Assembly (NCBI GenBank): GCA_005503165.1
Contig: SCNT01000015.1
Location: forward strand, 1-64,000
Source of the DNA: Sphingomonadaceae bacterium 3R27E2-A
GTDB lineage: Bacteria; Pseudomonadota; Alphaproteobacteria; Sphingomonadales; Sphingomonadaceae
DNA length: 64,000 nt
Direction: 5' to 3'
This document shows, piece after piece, positions 33,861-43,224 of this stretch. The position numbers were made by a program, and so were the translations under genes. Each line of letters begins with the position of its first letter. Within the stretch, counting starts at the first letter, position 1. The notes under the pieces are model-generated. The model was not told where the DNA came from. It ran no database searches and worked only from the letters and a program-made list of their open reading frames with translations.

Positions 33861-34180
33861 CCGGCGCGGGCGAGGACGACGACCCCGCGTGGACCGTCGC
33901 GGGGCTGCTGAAATTGTGGATGCAGGCGGGGCAGTCGCTGGCCGACTGGGCCGACGCGACGCCGCGCACGGTGATGATCGCGGTCGACGCCTGGCTGGAA
34001 CGGCGGGCGTGGGACGCCTGGGCGACGGGCAATGTCGCCTTGGGCCGGGTGGCGAAGATCGACGACCTGCTGCCGCCGGCGCCCGAAAGCGACGAAGCGC
34101 GCGAGGCGCGGATCGACCGGACGATCAAGGCCTGGAACATCAAGTTCGATAATGAAGCAAAAGAAAGGAATGCGGCGTGA
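33861..34180 (+). CDS. T extension of the tail chaperone, likely made by -1 frameshift
   Basis: This frame is -1 relative to the chaperone gene and is open back through the chaperone 3' end, with no start codon and ribosome site of its own (TTG 33914 and ATG 33920 lack one). It encodes DDDPAWTVAGLLKLWMQAGQ followed by a helical segment and stops overlapping the tape measure start. This is the G/GT arrangement of lambda-like tails. Confidence 0.6.
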
Positions 34181-36291
34181 GTGACCCCGTTGCCAAATTG
34201 CTGGTGACGCTGGGCATGGACTCCGCCGAATTCACCAAGGGGGCGAAGCGCGCGGCCGACGACGTTTCGAAGATGCGCAAGGGGATGGAGAGCGCCGCCG
34301 GCGCGATCAAGGGCGCGATCGGCGGCATGGTCGCGGCGTTCACCGTCGACAAGATTATCGAGGTGGCGAAGGCCGGGCTCGACTATGCGTCGTCGCTGGG
34401 CGAGCAGGCGCAGCAGCTGGGCGTGACGACGCGCGCGCTGCAGGAATATCGCTATGCCGCGTCGCAGGCGGGCGTCGAAACCGAACAGATGGACATGGCG
34501 CTGGCGCAGCTGACCAAGCGCATCGGCGCCGCCGCCACCGGGTCGAAGAAGGAAGCGGCGGCGTTCAAGGCGCTGGGCGTCGATATCCGCGACGCCAACG
34601 GCCATATCATCGACGCGGGCGACGCGATCCCGCTGATCGCCGAGGGGCTGAAGAAGATCGACAACCCCGCGACCCGCGCCAAATATCTGGTCGACCTGTT
34701 CGGCAGGTCGGGCCAGCTGCTCGCCCCGCTGTTGGCCGAGGGCGCCGCCGGGGTGAACGGCCTGCGCGACGCCGCGCACAAGCTGGGCATCGTGCTGGAC
34801 GACGCGATGATCCAGAAGGCCGACGCCGCCGCCGACAAGATGGCCGAGCTGAAACAGGTGCTGGAAGCCAAGATCGCAGTCGCGGTGTCGGACAATGCCG
34901 ACTCGATCCTCGAGCTGGTCGACGCCCTGGCCAAGCTGGTCGAATGGGGCGGCAAGGCGGTCAAGGCGTGGAATTATTTCTCGCGGCTCGACTGGACGCC
35001 GATCGCACTGGGCGGGAAAAGTATCTCCGCCCAGTTCGCGCAGTTCCAGATGGACGATCTCGGTCCGCCGGTCGAACTGACGATGGATCCGCGCATGGCG
35101 GACGCCCTTCCCAAACCGAAGGCAGCGCCGCGCCGTCGGGCGCCAACCGGAACCGGCGTGAACTGGGGCAGCGCGCTCCCCGCCAAACAGCCGTTCCGGC
35201 TGGCTCCGCCGGTCGGCTGGCCGACGACCAGGGCGGTCGGCGGCATGCCCGGCGGCTTCGACCTTTCGGCGATGGCGCCCGGGCTCGGCGCGTCGGACTG
35301 GATCCGCACGGCCGAGGCGGCGAAGAAAGCCGATGTCGCGATGGCCGCGGCGGGCAGCAGCGCGCGCAAGGCGGCAACCTCCGACTTCCCCCAGCTCGAG
35401 GCGGCGACCGGCAAGCTGACCGAGAAGATGGCGGGGCTGCGCGACGCGACGCAGAATATCCTCGACCGGCTGTTCCCCGAACAGGCCGACCAGCGCCAGT
35501 TCGCCAGCGAAATGGCGGTGCTGGACCAGGCGCTAAAGGACGGCCAGCTGTCGGCCGCCGCGCATGGCGAGGCGATCCGCGCGCTGCGCCGCGAATATCT
35601 GGGCCTGCACCGCGACCTGATCGCCACCGCGCCGGGCGACAACAGCTTCCCCGGCATCGAGACGGTCGATGGCACGACGTCGATCGAGGACATCGCGCGC
35701 GACGAAATCGATCGCGTCGGCGGCTTGTTCGAGGACATGGCCGACCGCGCCGAAACGGCGAACGTCCGCATCGTCGGCAGCATGGCGCAGATGGTCGACG
35801 GCACGCTGGGCCAGCTCGACCGGCTGACGCGGTCGATCAAGTCGGGCGACTGGCTCGACACGCTGGGCGCGGTGCTGTCGCTGGTCGACGGCATCGCGCA
35901 GCTGGCGACGGACGGCAAGGGGTTCAAGGTCGGCGCGGTGACCTTCGGCAACGGCAGCTATGGCGGCGCGGGCACGCCCGGTTTCGCCACCGGCGGGGCG
36001 ATGAAGCTGGGCGGCCTGCCCGGCGTCGACACGAACCTGCTGTCGCTGAACGGCCAGCCCCTCGCCCGCGTGTCGGCGGGCGAGACGATGCACATCACCC
36101 CCGCGAACGACCGCGCCAGCGGCGGGGAGATGACGGTGCGGGTGATCAAGGGCGACCTGTTCGACGTCGTGGTCGAGCGGAAGGTGGCGGGAGGGATCGC
36201 GGCCAGCGCGCCGGCATTGGCCCGGATGGGCGGCGACAATGCGATCGCGCGGATCCGCGGGATCGAAGCGCGGACGCTGGGGCGGCGATAG
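34177..36291 (+). CDS. Tail length tape measure protein
   Basis: The 704-residue product starts at GTG overlapping the previous stop. It has an N-terminal helical part (KLLVTLGMDSAEFTKGAKRA), a hydrophobic segment AAGAIKGAIGGMVAAFTVDK, long helices, and a C-terminal region with MKLGGLPGVDTNLLSLNGQP. Length sets tail length in siphophages. Size and place between chaperones and tail tip genes agree. Confidence 0.9.
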   Translation: MSDPVAKLLVTLGMDSAEFTKGAKRAADDVSKMRKGMESAAGAIKGAIGGMVAAFTVDKIIEVAKAGLDYASSLGEQAQQLGVTTRALQEYRYAASQAGVETEQMDMALAQLTKRIGAAATGSKKEAAAFKALGVDIRDANGHIIDAGDAIPLIAEGLKKIDNPATRAKYLVDLFGRSGQLLAPLLAEGAAGVNGLRDAAHKLGIVLDDAMIQKADAAADKMAELKQVLEAKIAVAVSDNADSILELVDALAKLVEWGGKAVKAWNYFSRLDWTPIALGGKSISAQFAQFQMDDLGPPVELTMDPRMADALPKPKAAPRRRAPTGTGVNWGSALPAKQPFRLAPPVGWPTTRAVGGMPGGFDLSAMAPGLGASDWIRTAEAAKKADVAMAAAGSSARKAATSDFPQLEAATGKLTEKMAGLRDATQNILDRLFPEQADQRQFASEMAVLDQALKDGQLSAAAHGEAIRALRREYLGLHRDLIATAPGDNSFPGIETVDGTTSIEDIARDEIDRVGGLFEDMADRAETANVRIVGSMAQMVDGTLGQLDRLTRSIKSGDWLDTLGAVLSLVDGIAQLATDGKGFKVGAVTFGNGSYGGAGTPGFATGGAMKLGGLPGVDTNLLSLNGQPLARVSAGETMHITPANDRASGGEMTVRVIKGDLFDVVVERKVAGGIAASAPALARMGGDNAIARIRGIEARTLGRR

Positions 36292-36293
36292 GC

Positions 36294-36887
36294 ATGTCTC
36301 TGGTCGACCTGCCCGACTCGCCGGGTCCGGCGAGCGTGACCTGGCGCGAGCAGGATTTCGGCGGCGCGCCGCCCGGGCTGCTGGGCGGGGCGACCGACCG
36401 GGTGAACCGGCTGGGCAACCGCTGGGCGGTCGACGTCGTGCTGCCGCCGCTGTCGCTGGACGATGCGCGGCGCTGGTCGGCGGCGCTGTCGCTGGGGCTG
36501 AAGATGGGGGTGCGCTGGCGGGTGCGGCAGGTCGGGCTGGCGTCGGGGCCGATCGGCGCGCCGCTGGTCGCGGGGGCGGGGCAGCTGGGCATGACGCTGA
36601 ACGCCGACGGCTTCACCCCCGGCGCGTCGTGGATGGCGGGGCAATGGGTTTCGGTGGTCACCGATGGCGAGCGCGACCTGTACCTGATCGCCGAGTCGGG
36701 TTTCGCCGACGCCGACGGCGAGGCGGCGCTGGCGCTGACGACGATGCTGCGCGTCGCGCCCGACGACAATGACGTGCTGGACTTTGCGCCGCGGATCGAG
36801 GGGCTGCTGGGCGGCGAGCAATTGAGCTGGACGATCGACCGGATGCGGCTGGGCGGCGTCGCCTTTTCGATCGAGGAAGACGCATAG
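36294..36887 (+). CDS. Distal tail protein, 197 aa
   Basis: The product begins MSLVDLPDSPGPASVTWREQ and is beta-rich (GQWVSVVTDGERDLYLIAES). It occupies the position of GTA orf12/DUF2460 but I do not see that family's motifs. A distal tail or baseplate role is inferred from order. Confidence 0.6.
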   Translation: MSLVDLPDSPGPASVTWREQDFGGAPPGLLGGATDRVNRLGNRWAVDVVLPPLSLDDARRWSAALSLGLKMGVRWRVRQVGLASGPIGAPLVAGAGQLGMTLNADGFTPGASWMAGQWVSVVTDGERDLYLIAESGFADADGEAALALTTMLRVAPDDNDVLDFAPRIEGLLGGEQLSWTIDRMRLGGVAFSIEEDA

Positions 36888-37495
36888 TGGCGGTCACGAC
36901 GCTGGCGACCTTCGCCAAATTCGACTTCCCGGGCGGGGCGGTGCGGCTGAGCGACGGCGGCGCGATGCGGTACGACGGCGACATCTATGCCGTGCGCGAT
37001 CCGGTGTGGGGCGCGGTGGCGGAGATGGACCCGGTCGAATCGGGGATCGGCGACATGGCGCCCGCGGGTTCGCTGGTGCTGGCGCCGAAGCCCGCCACCG
37101 CGCTGTCGGTGCTGATGGACCCGGCGCTGTCGGGGTGCCGGGTGCAGGCGTGGGCGGGCGAGCTCGACCCCGCGACGGGCGAGGTCGCGGCGGCCGACCG
37201 CATCGCCGACTGGGTGGTCGATTTCGTGCGCAACCGGCTGGGCCGGGGCACGCGGACGATCGCGCTGGCGCTGATCACCCGCGCCGAAAAACTGTTCCTG
37301 ACGAACCGCGGAAACGTGATTTCCTCTCGCTTTCACCAGAGCATCTGGGCCGGCGAAAAGGGCTGCGACAATTGCACCGACGTCGAATTCACCGTGCCGT
37401 GGGGGACGCAGCCGGCGCCCAGCGGCAAGGCGGGGGGCAGCACGACGCCGGGCGGCGGGGGCGGCGGGCGCACCTGGCTGGACGCGCTGCGGTGA
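36887..37495 (+). CDS. Tail tip protein, DUF2163-like
   Basis: The 202-residue product starts at GTG and has FDFPGGAVRLSDGGAMRYDG, ADRIADWVVDFVRNRLGRGT and FHQSIWAGEKGCDNCTDVEF, the last resembling the Cys-containing end of GTA orf13/DUF2163 proteins. It likely forms part of the tail tip hub. Confidence 0.65.
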   Translation: MAVTTLATFAKFDFPGGAVRLSDGGAMRYDGDIYAVRDPVWGAVAEMDPVESGIGDMAPAGSLVLAPKPATALSVLMDPALSGCRVQAWAGELDPATGEVAAADRIADWVVDFVRNRLGRGTRTIALALITRAEKLFLTNRGNVISSRFHQSIWAGEKGCDNCTDVEFTVPWGTQPAPSGKAGGSTTPGGGGGGRTWLDALR

Positions 37496-37944
37496 GGCCG
37501 CTGTCGCTGGCCGAGCGCGGGCGGCGCACCGGGGCGCTGATCGACGTGTGGCGCGAACGCCCGCTCGACTGGCGCGCGCGGCATCATTGCATCGCGCTGG
37601 CGCATGCGCAGGCGCGCGCGATGGGGGCAAAGCCGCCCGCGCTGCCGTCGATCCGCAGCCCGCTGCAGGCGCGGCGCGCGCTGGAAAAAATGGGGTTCGA
37701 AACGGTCGAAGACATGCTGACCAGCCTGTTCCCGCGCATTCCGCCCGCGATGATGCGCGTCGGCGATCTGTGCACCGTGCCCGGCGCCGACGAACCCGGC
37801 GGGCCGCGCGGGCTGGCGGCGGTGATGGTCGCCGACGGGCATGGCAATGTGTTCGGGTGGCACGCCGCCACCGGCTTTCGCCGGATCGAATCGGTGCTGG
37901 CGGTCAACGCCGACTGCACCGGGGCGTGGAGGATCGGCTGGTGA
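37492..37944 (+). CDS. NlpC/P60-like (DUF6950-type) tail protein
   Basis: The 150-residue protein starts at GTG overlapping the previous stop. RARHHCIALAHAQARAMG carries a Cys after His where NlpC/P60-like proteins have their nucleophile, and DGHGNVFGWHAATGFRRI a downstream His. The GTA counterpart (orf14) is a peptidase. Whether the active site is complete is uncertain. Confidence 0.6.
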   Translation: MRPLSLAERGRRTGALIDVWRERPLDWRARHHCIALAHAQARAMGAKPPALPSIRSPLQARRALEKMGFETVEDMLTSLFPRIPPAMMRVGDLCTVPGADEPGGPRGLAAVMVADGHGNVFGWHAATGFRRIESVLAVNADCTGAWRIGW

Positions 37945-39878
37945 GCGGCGCGCTGAAATTCGTCGGCAAGGTCGCGGGCCTCGTATCGACGGTGGCTTCC
38001 TTCATTCCCGGCGGGGAGACGATCGCCGCGATCGCCGCGGCCGTCGCCGTCGTCGCAACCACCGCGGGCAATCTGCTCGCCAAGAAGCCTGCCGCCGTGG
38101 GGCAGGTGGAAAGGAGGATGTTCGGCGCCAATTCGCCGATGATCTATGCGGTCGGGCGATCGAGCAGCGCGGGGGCGCAGGTGCACGACGTCGCCTGGGG
38201 CGGCAAGGTGGGCAAGGTGTACAACCCCTATCGCATGCTGGTGATCCTGCTGTCGTGCGCGGGGCCGATCCACGCGATCGAGGCGGTGCAGTTCGACCAT
38301 GCGACGGTGCCGTTCAGCGGCTCGGCCGCCACCGGCTATTACGGCGGGTTCGTGTGGAAGGACGAACAGCTGGGGCAACAGCCCGAGACGGCGGCTCTGG
38401 AGGCCGCGCCGGGGCAGGGGTGGGGCACGCCGCCGGGATGGGGCAGCGATTATAAATTGTCGGGCAAGGCGGCGATCGCGCTGTCGTTCAAGTTCGACAA
38501 GGAGGGCAAGGTATTCGCCCAGGGCCTGCCCCCGATCACCGTCATCCGCCAGGGCGTGTCGACCTATGACGCGCGGCAGGACAGCACCTATCCCGGCGGG
38601 TCGGGGGCGCACCGGATCGACGACGAAACGACGTGGGAATATAGCGAATCGCCCGCGCAGCACGCGGTCGCCTATGCGCTGGGCCGTCGCGAGAACGGCA
38701 AGCTGGTGTTCGGCCCGGGGCTGGAGGCGTCCGGCATCGACCTGAACGCCGCGGTCGCGTGGGACAATGTGTGCGACGCCAATGGCTGGACCGTCGGCGG
38801 CGACCTGTACGAGCCGGGCGACAGCTGGAACAATCTGAAGCGCCTCTGCCAGGCGGGGGCGTGCGAGCCGGTGATCGGCACCGACGGGGTGCTGACCTTC
38901 GACTATCTGGCGCCGCGCGTGTCGCTGGCGACGGTGCGGGCGCGGGACATCAAGGGCGACGTCGCCGAATCGGCGAGCGGCCAGACCTGGCGCGAGCGGG
39001 TAAACACCATCGTGCCGCGCTATCGCAGCGAGGCGAACCAGTGGAATTACGTCCAGGCGACCGAGCAGTCGGTCGAGGATTTCGTCACCGCCGACGGCGA
39101 GGAAAAGACCGAGGAAATCCAGTACGACCTGGTCCAGTCGGCGGACCAGGCGGCCGAGCTGGCGCAATATGAATTGTGGCAGCGGCGCGAGCCGCCGGCG
39201 AATATCGTGCTGGGCCCCGAATGGCGCGCGTACCAGCCCGGCGACACGCTGACGCTGGACGCCGATATCGGGCTGTGGCCGACCGACCTGGACGTGGTGA
39301 TCCGCGGCAAGAGTTACGACCCGCTGACCGGGCTGACCAGTTTCGAACTGAAGGGCGAAAATCCCGACAAGCATGCGGCGGTGCTGGGGTCGACGGCGTC
39401 GCCGCCGCCGGCGCCGGTGATCCCGACGGGGGAGGACCTGGACATCGCCTTTGCCGAGAATGTGGCGCCGGTCGGCTATCTGGAAACGGTGATCAAGGCC
39501 AGCGAGATACTGAACATCGCCGGCGGCGACCTGATCACCTCGGTCGATGCGGGCAGCGATGCGTCGATCGTCATCGCCGACCACGAACGCCGCTACACCG
39601 GCCAAAGCGCGCCGGTGGCGATCGACGGGGCGACGATCACCGGGCTGGCCTATGACACGCCCTACTGGATTTATTACGACGATCCCGACCGCACCGGCGG
39701 CGCCGTGACCTATGGCGCGGTGACGGGCGGCGCATCGGGCGCGGTGACCACCGCCGACGATCCCGGGCGGCACTTCATCGGCTATGTGCTCAGCGCCAGC
39801 AGCGGCGGCGGCGACATCGTCGGCGACCCCGGCGGCCTGCCGATCGGCATCAGGCCCGACAACTGGAACTATGTCTAA
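37941..39878 (+). CDS. Tail tip / host specificity protein (central fibre, J-like)
   Basis: The 645-residue product has a hydrophobic N-terminus (IAAIAAAVAVVATTAG), PMIYAVGRSSSAGAQVHDVA, NLKRLCQAGACEPVIG and PRVSLATVRARDIKGDVAES, typical of phage tail tip proteins of the TipJ/GTA orf15 class. The C-terminal ~150 residues are beta-rich and Gly/Ser-rich (VTTADDPGRHFIGYVLSASS), likely the receptor-side part. Confidence 0.8.
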   Translation: MSGALKFVGKVAGLVSTVASFIPGGETIAAIAAAVAVVATTAGNLLAKKPAAVGQVERRMFGANSPMIYAVGRSSSAGAQVHDVAWGGKVGKVYNPYRMLVILLSCAGPIHAIEAVQFDHATVPFSGSAATGYYGGFVWKDEQLGQQPETAALEAAPGQGWGTPPGWGSDYKLSGKAAIALSFKFDKEGKVFAQGLPPITVIRQGVSTYDARQDSTYPGGSGAHRIDDETTWEYSESPAQHAVAYALGRRENGKLVFGPGLEASGIDLNAAVAWDNVCDANGWTVGGDLYEPGDSWNNLKRLCQAGACEPVIGTDGVLTFDYLAPRVSLATVRARDIKGDVAESASGQTWRERVNTIVPRYRSEANQWNYVQATEQSVEDFVTADGEEKTEEIQYDLVQSADQAAELAQYELWQRREPPANIVLGPEWRAYQPGDTLTLDADIGLWPTDLDVVIRGKSYDPLTGLTSFELKGENPDKHAAVLGSTASPPPAPVIPTGEDLDIAFAENVAPVGYLETVIKASEILNIAGGDLITSVDAGSDASIVIADHERRYTGQSAPVAIDGATITGLAYDTPYWIYYDDPDRTGGAVTYGAVTGGASGAVTTADDPGRHFIGYVLSASSGGGDIVGDPGGLPIGIRPDNWNYV

Positions 39879-39890
39879 GGAAGGATGACG

Positions 39891-40277
39891 ATGGCGGCAC
39901 CACAGAATTACCGCGCGCTGGTCGAGGGTGCGGGCGCGGGATATGTCGAGGACGTCATGGCGAACGATGCGCCCTATGCGCTGGTCGTGACGATCGAGGG
40001 CGACGACGCCACGGCCGACAGCTTTGCCGCCGACGTGATGACCTTTCCCGACCTGCGCCTGGCCGGCAGTGCGGTCGCGATGGCGGTGAGCACGCCGGTG
40101 CTGGAGGGCGAGGACACGGTCTTCACCTGCTCGCTGACCGAAACGCAGGTGCAGGACCTGGGCGCCGCACCCGAGATCGGGCGCGAGATCGAAGTTTATG
40201 CGCGGGTGCACCGCACGCCGTCGGGGGGCCACAAGTCGCTGTTCCTCGGCGTCAAGCTGACGCGACTGGGGAGCTGA
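39891..40277 (+). CDS. Small tail-associated protein, 128 aa
   Basis: The ATG at 39891 has AAGGAAGG 6 bp upstream; an ATG at 39885 is too close. The product begins MAAPQNYRALVEGAGAGYVE and is mostly beta strand. It lies between tail tip and fibre genes; the function is unknown. Confidence 0.55.
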   Translation: MAAPQNYRALVEGAGAGYVEDVMANDAPYALVVTIEGDDATADSFAADVMTFPDLRLAGSAVAMAVSTPVLEGEDTVFTCSLTETQVQDLGAAPEIGREIEVYARVHRTPSGGHKSLFLGVKLTRLGS

Positions 40278-40281
40278 CAAG

Positions 40282-41688
40282 ATGGGTGCAGTTACGGTTC
40301 AGGTCATCGACCAGCGCGTCGTCGTCCAGCAGGGCGAAAACACGCTGGCCGCGCGCCAGGCGGCGGTCCGGGCCGAGACGGCACGCGACGAGATTCTGGA
40401 GAATGCCGGTTTCGTCGCGGTCTCGGCTGCGCTGCCCGATATCGAGGACGTCGCACCGCACGTCGATGCCCTGGAAGTGGTTGCCGACGACCTGAACCTT
40501 GGCGGTTCGTCGCTGCTCGCGGCGGGCCCCGACGCCATCGCCGCGGCCGCCACCATCGGGCTCGACACGCGCAACCCCGCGTCGCTCGGCGCCTTCGGCG
40601 GCGTCGACGCCAGCGACACGGTGACCCGCCGCGCGGCGCTGTTCGCCTCGGTCCCCGGCAAGTCGATCGTCGCCAACCAGTTCGAAAGCGCGAAGCGGGC
40701 GCAGATGCGGAAGACCGTCGACGGGATCGGACACAGCGCCATGCAGGGATCGGGCGTCGTGTCGGCGGGCGCGACGGTCAACTCGCGCGCGGGGATCAAC
40801 GGGTCGCTGCCGCGCCACCTTGCCTATCTTCTGAGCCAGTACGACATGGCGTGGCGCGTGATCAACCGAGGCCAGTCGGCGCAGAAAAGCCACGAGATTG
40901 CCGCGCGCATGGGCGCGATCCCGATGAACATCACCCTGAACAGCGGCACGACGCTTGCGGCCAGCGGCGCGGTGGGTTGCACGACATCTCCGGGATCGAA
41001 CGGGCCGTCGGCGCAGCGCGGCACCTCGCTCGACATCTATGACGGCTTCATCGGGAACCAGGCCTGCCGCCTGACCAACACCGGCACCGGCATCAATGCG
41101 GTCACCCTGGTCTATACGATCGAACAGGTCGACGGGACCGGCGACATCACGGTCAACCCCGGAACGCCCTTCTGGCTTGCCCCCGACCCGCTGGACCATG
41201 CGATCAAGCTGATCTGGGCGACCGAGAATGACGGCGACAACCAGTTGTCGTTCGACATGGCGGGCGCGATGATCGAAAAGCTGCCGCAGGACGAACGGCG
41301 CTTCATCCTGATGGGCGACTGGCCTTTCTCAACGGGGGCGATGGACGCCGGATCGACGGCGCATAACGACATGCTGGCCAAAAACGCCGAGTTCCGCCTG
41401 CGCTACGGCGGGAATTTCTTCGACGTCTACAAGTTCCTGCGCGGCGACTATCCCTATGACGGGACGGTCTGGCCTTCGATCTGGCAGATGACCGGCGAGA
41501 GCGAGGCGCAATCGTCGAACGACTATGTTTCGGCGGGCGATTGGGTGACGCTGGGTCGCATTCCGCGGCGGTGGATATCGATCCACAAGGGCGGCGCCGA
41601 CCTCAACCATTTCCACGAAGATACCAACTGGTGGCTCGCGCAGGCGCTGATCGAGTTTCACTTCAAGCCGAAAGGGTGGCTGGCATGA
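40282..41688 (+). CDS. Tail fibre with degenerate SGNH-hydrolase-like domain
   Basis: The 468-residue protein has an N-terminal attachment region (~1-150) and then NRGQSAQKSHEIAARMGAIP, which resembles the second block of phage SGNH/GDSL hydrolases. The end (SAGDWVTLGRIPRRW... KGGADLNHFHEDTNWWLAQAL) is laid out like the SGNH C-terminal block, but the expected GDS Ser and DxxH pair are not seen. I infer a receptor-binding protein derived from an esterase fold; this is tentative. Confidence 0.5.
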   Translation: MGAVTVQVIDQRVVVQQGENTLAARQAAVRAETARDEILENAGFVAVSAALPDIEDVAPHVDALEVVADDLNLGGSSLLAAGPDAIAAAATIGLDTRNPASLGAFGGVDASDTVTRRAALFASVPGKSIVANQFESAKRAQMRKTVDGIGHSAMQGSGVVSAGATVNSRAGINGSLPRHLAYLLSQYDMAWRVINRGQSAQKSHEIAARMGAIPMNITLNSGTTLAASGAVGCTTSPGSNGPSAQRGTSLDIYDGFIGNQACRLTNTGTGINAVTLVYTIEQVDGTGDITVNPGTPFWLAPDPLDHAIKLIWATENDGDNQLSFDMAGAMIEKLPQDERRFILMGDWPFSTGAMDAGSTAHNDMLAKNAEFRLRYGGNFFDVYKFLRGDYPYDGTVWPSIWQMTGESEAQSSNDYVSAGDWVTLGRIPRRWISIHKGGADLNHFHEDTNWWLAQALIEFHFKPKGWLA

Positions 41689-42701
41689 CGAAATCGGTCC
41701 TTTTCGGAGCTTCGGAGCCGACCGCTTACGACGGTTCGATGGAGCTTCCCGATGGCGACGCGATCTTCCCCGGCACGATCCTGTCGGTGCAATTCGACGA
41801 TCTCAGCGCGGTGCCGACCAACGGGCAGGTTCTGCATAACCGTGCGTGGCGCCAGTTCGCCAAGCTGACCGGGCGCGACGCGAGCGACGAGGCCGATTGT
41901 CACCCGACTTTCGTCATCGGCAGCAATGCGGCGTCGGACAAGCTGAAGCTCGAGCTGACGCCGAAGGGCGGGCTCTACGGCAGCCCCTCGCATAGTTCAG
42001 GCGACGCGAACACGCGCGCCTATGTCAACGCCCCCGCCGCCATCAAGCAGTATATTCTCGACAACACGGTGCAGGGCGGGACCGATCCCGTCGACACCGC
42101 GCAGGCATGGAACGCCGCAAGCAATCACGCGATGCTGCACGTCGTCTGGCTGACGATGAATCGCGCGGGCCGTACCGACAGCGGCAAGGTCGGCAACACG
42201 GTCAACTTCCTGCGCATCACCAACATGATCTCGATGACCGAGGCCGCGATCACGCCGAACTTCGCGGTCACCGGGACCGAGAACACCGGCATGACGGGGA
42301 CCAGCACGTCGCGTGTCGGCAACTTCGCCGATCCCGCCTTGCCGACCGTGATCGATACGCCGCAGATGCGCTACGCCGCGACGCGGGGATGGAACGGCGC
42401 CGAACCGGCGAACCCCGCCGCCTTCGATTGCGTCTGCGGCTTCGGCGTGTTGCCGGGCCAGTCGGCGAGCGGCCTCCAGCAGGCGGCCCCATCGTGGGCC
42501 ATCTATCGATGGGACATCATCGACGGCGCGCTGGCCTGTCCCTATGGCAATGCCAAGGCCTTTCGCGGGCTGGGGGCCATCGATTTCCGCCACACGATCA
42601 GCGATCTGTACGAGCCGCGAAACCAGCTGGCGGCGGCGCGGCGGCGCGCCTTTGCGCCGGGCGGGCAGTTCTACGACGACACATTGCCGAGCCCGCTGTG
42701 A
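41685..42701 (+). CDS. Tail fibre or tail-associated protein, 338 aa
   Basis: The ATG overlaps the previous stop (ATGA). The product has MTKSVLFGASEPTAYDGSME and a long low-complexity Thr/Gly region (VTGTENTGMTGTSTSRVGNF). It lies after the fibre gene and before lysis genes. No family is recognised. Confidence 0.5.
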   Translation: MTKSVLFGASEPTAYDGSMELPDGDAIFPGTILSVQFDDLSAVPTNGQVLHNRAWRQFAKLTGRDASDEADCHPTFVIGSNAASDKLKLELTPKGGLYGSPSHSSGDANTRAYVNAPAAIKQYILDNTVQGGTDPVDTAQAWNAASNHAMLHVVWLTMNRAGRTDSGKVGNTVNFLRITNMISMTEAAITPNFAVTGTENTGMTGTSTSRVGNFADPALPTVIDTPQMRYAATRGWNGAEPANPAAFDCVCGFGVLPGQSASGLQQAAPSWAIYRWDIIDGALACPYGNAKAFRGLGAIDFRHTISDLYEPRNQLAAARRRAFAPGGQFYDDTLPSPL

Positions 42702-42835
42702 CCCTCGGCCAGATCATCGGCGCGCTGATGCTGGCGCTCGCGTCGCTGTTGATGGCCGGCGCCATCTATGCGGCGGTGCTGGTGCCGCCCGCCGACCGGC
42801 GGCGGATCCGCGACGAAGACGAGGGGCGGCCGTGA
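42698..42835 (+). CDS. Small membrane protein, 45 aa
   Basis: A GTG start overlaps the preceding stop. The product is one hydrophobic helix (IIGALMLALASLLMAGAIYA) with a charged tail (DRRRIRDEDEGRP). It precedes the lysis genes and could be a holin accessory. Confidence 0.5.
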   Translation: MTLGQIIGALMLALASLLMAGAIYAAVLVPPADRRRIRDEDEGRP

Positions 42836-43200
42836 GCGACGCCGGGAACGACGCGCAGCTCGACGTCATCGCCGACCGCCTGTTCGACACATGGGCGCGG
42901 CGGCACCAGGGCAAGGTGGCGAGCGACCTCGCCGAACTCCGCGCCAAGGTGGCAAGGCTCGAGGCGGAAGGCGAGCGCGCGCAGGAAATCCGCATCACCC
43001 GCGACCGCGAAATCCGCGAGATCAAGGATACGGTCGAAAAGGTCGACGGCAAGGTCGACACGCTGGTCAACGACAAGGCCGGGCGCGACACGGTGATCGG
43101 CTTTGCCAAGTGGCTGGTCGGCGTCGGCTTCTTCGGCACCGTCGGCAGCGTGATCCTCGCGACGCTGCACTACATTGGCTGGCTGCGCCCGCCCGCCTGA
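42832..43200 (+). CDS. Coiled-coil membrane protein, 122 aa (holin-like)
   Basis: The GTG start overlaps the previous stop. Residues ~25-75 are a charged coiled coil (LAELRAKVARLEAEGERAQE) and a C-terminal membrane helix follows (WLVGVGFFGTVGSVILATLH). It immediately precedes the endolysin gene, so it may be a holin or lysis regulator. Confidence 0.5.
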   Translation: MSDAGNDAQLDVIADRLFDTWARRHQGKVASDLAELRAKVARLEAEGERAQEIRITRDREIREIKDTVEKVDGKVDTLVNDKAGRDTVIGFAKWLVGVGFFGTVGSVILATLHYIGWLRPPA

Positions 43201-43224
43201 CCCGTTCGCAACAAAGGAATCGAC

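Noticed and set aside
34944..36293. Long alternative frame within the tape measure gene
   Set aside because: It is Arg/Gly-rich without domains; only its end (from 36294) is a real gene.
37584..40280. A 898-codon minus-strand frame over the tail genes
   Set aside because: It is antisense to several well-identified tail genes and has the composition of a GC-rich shadow frame.
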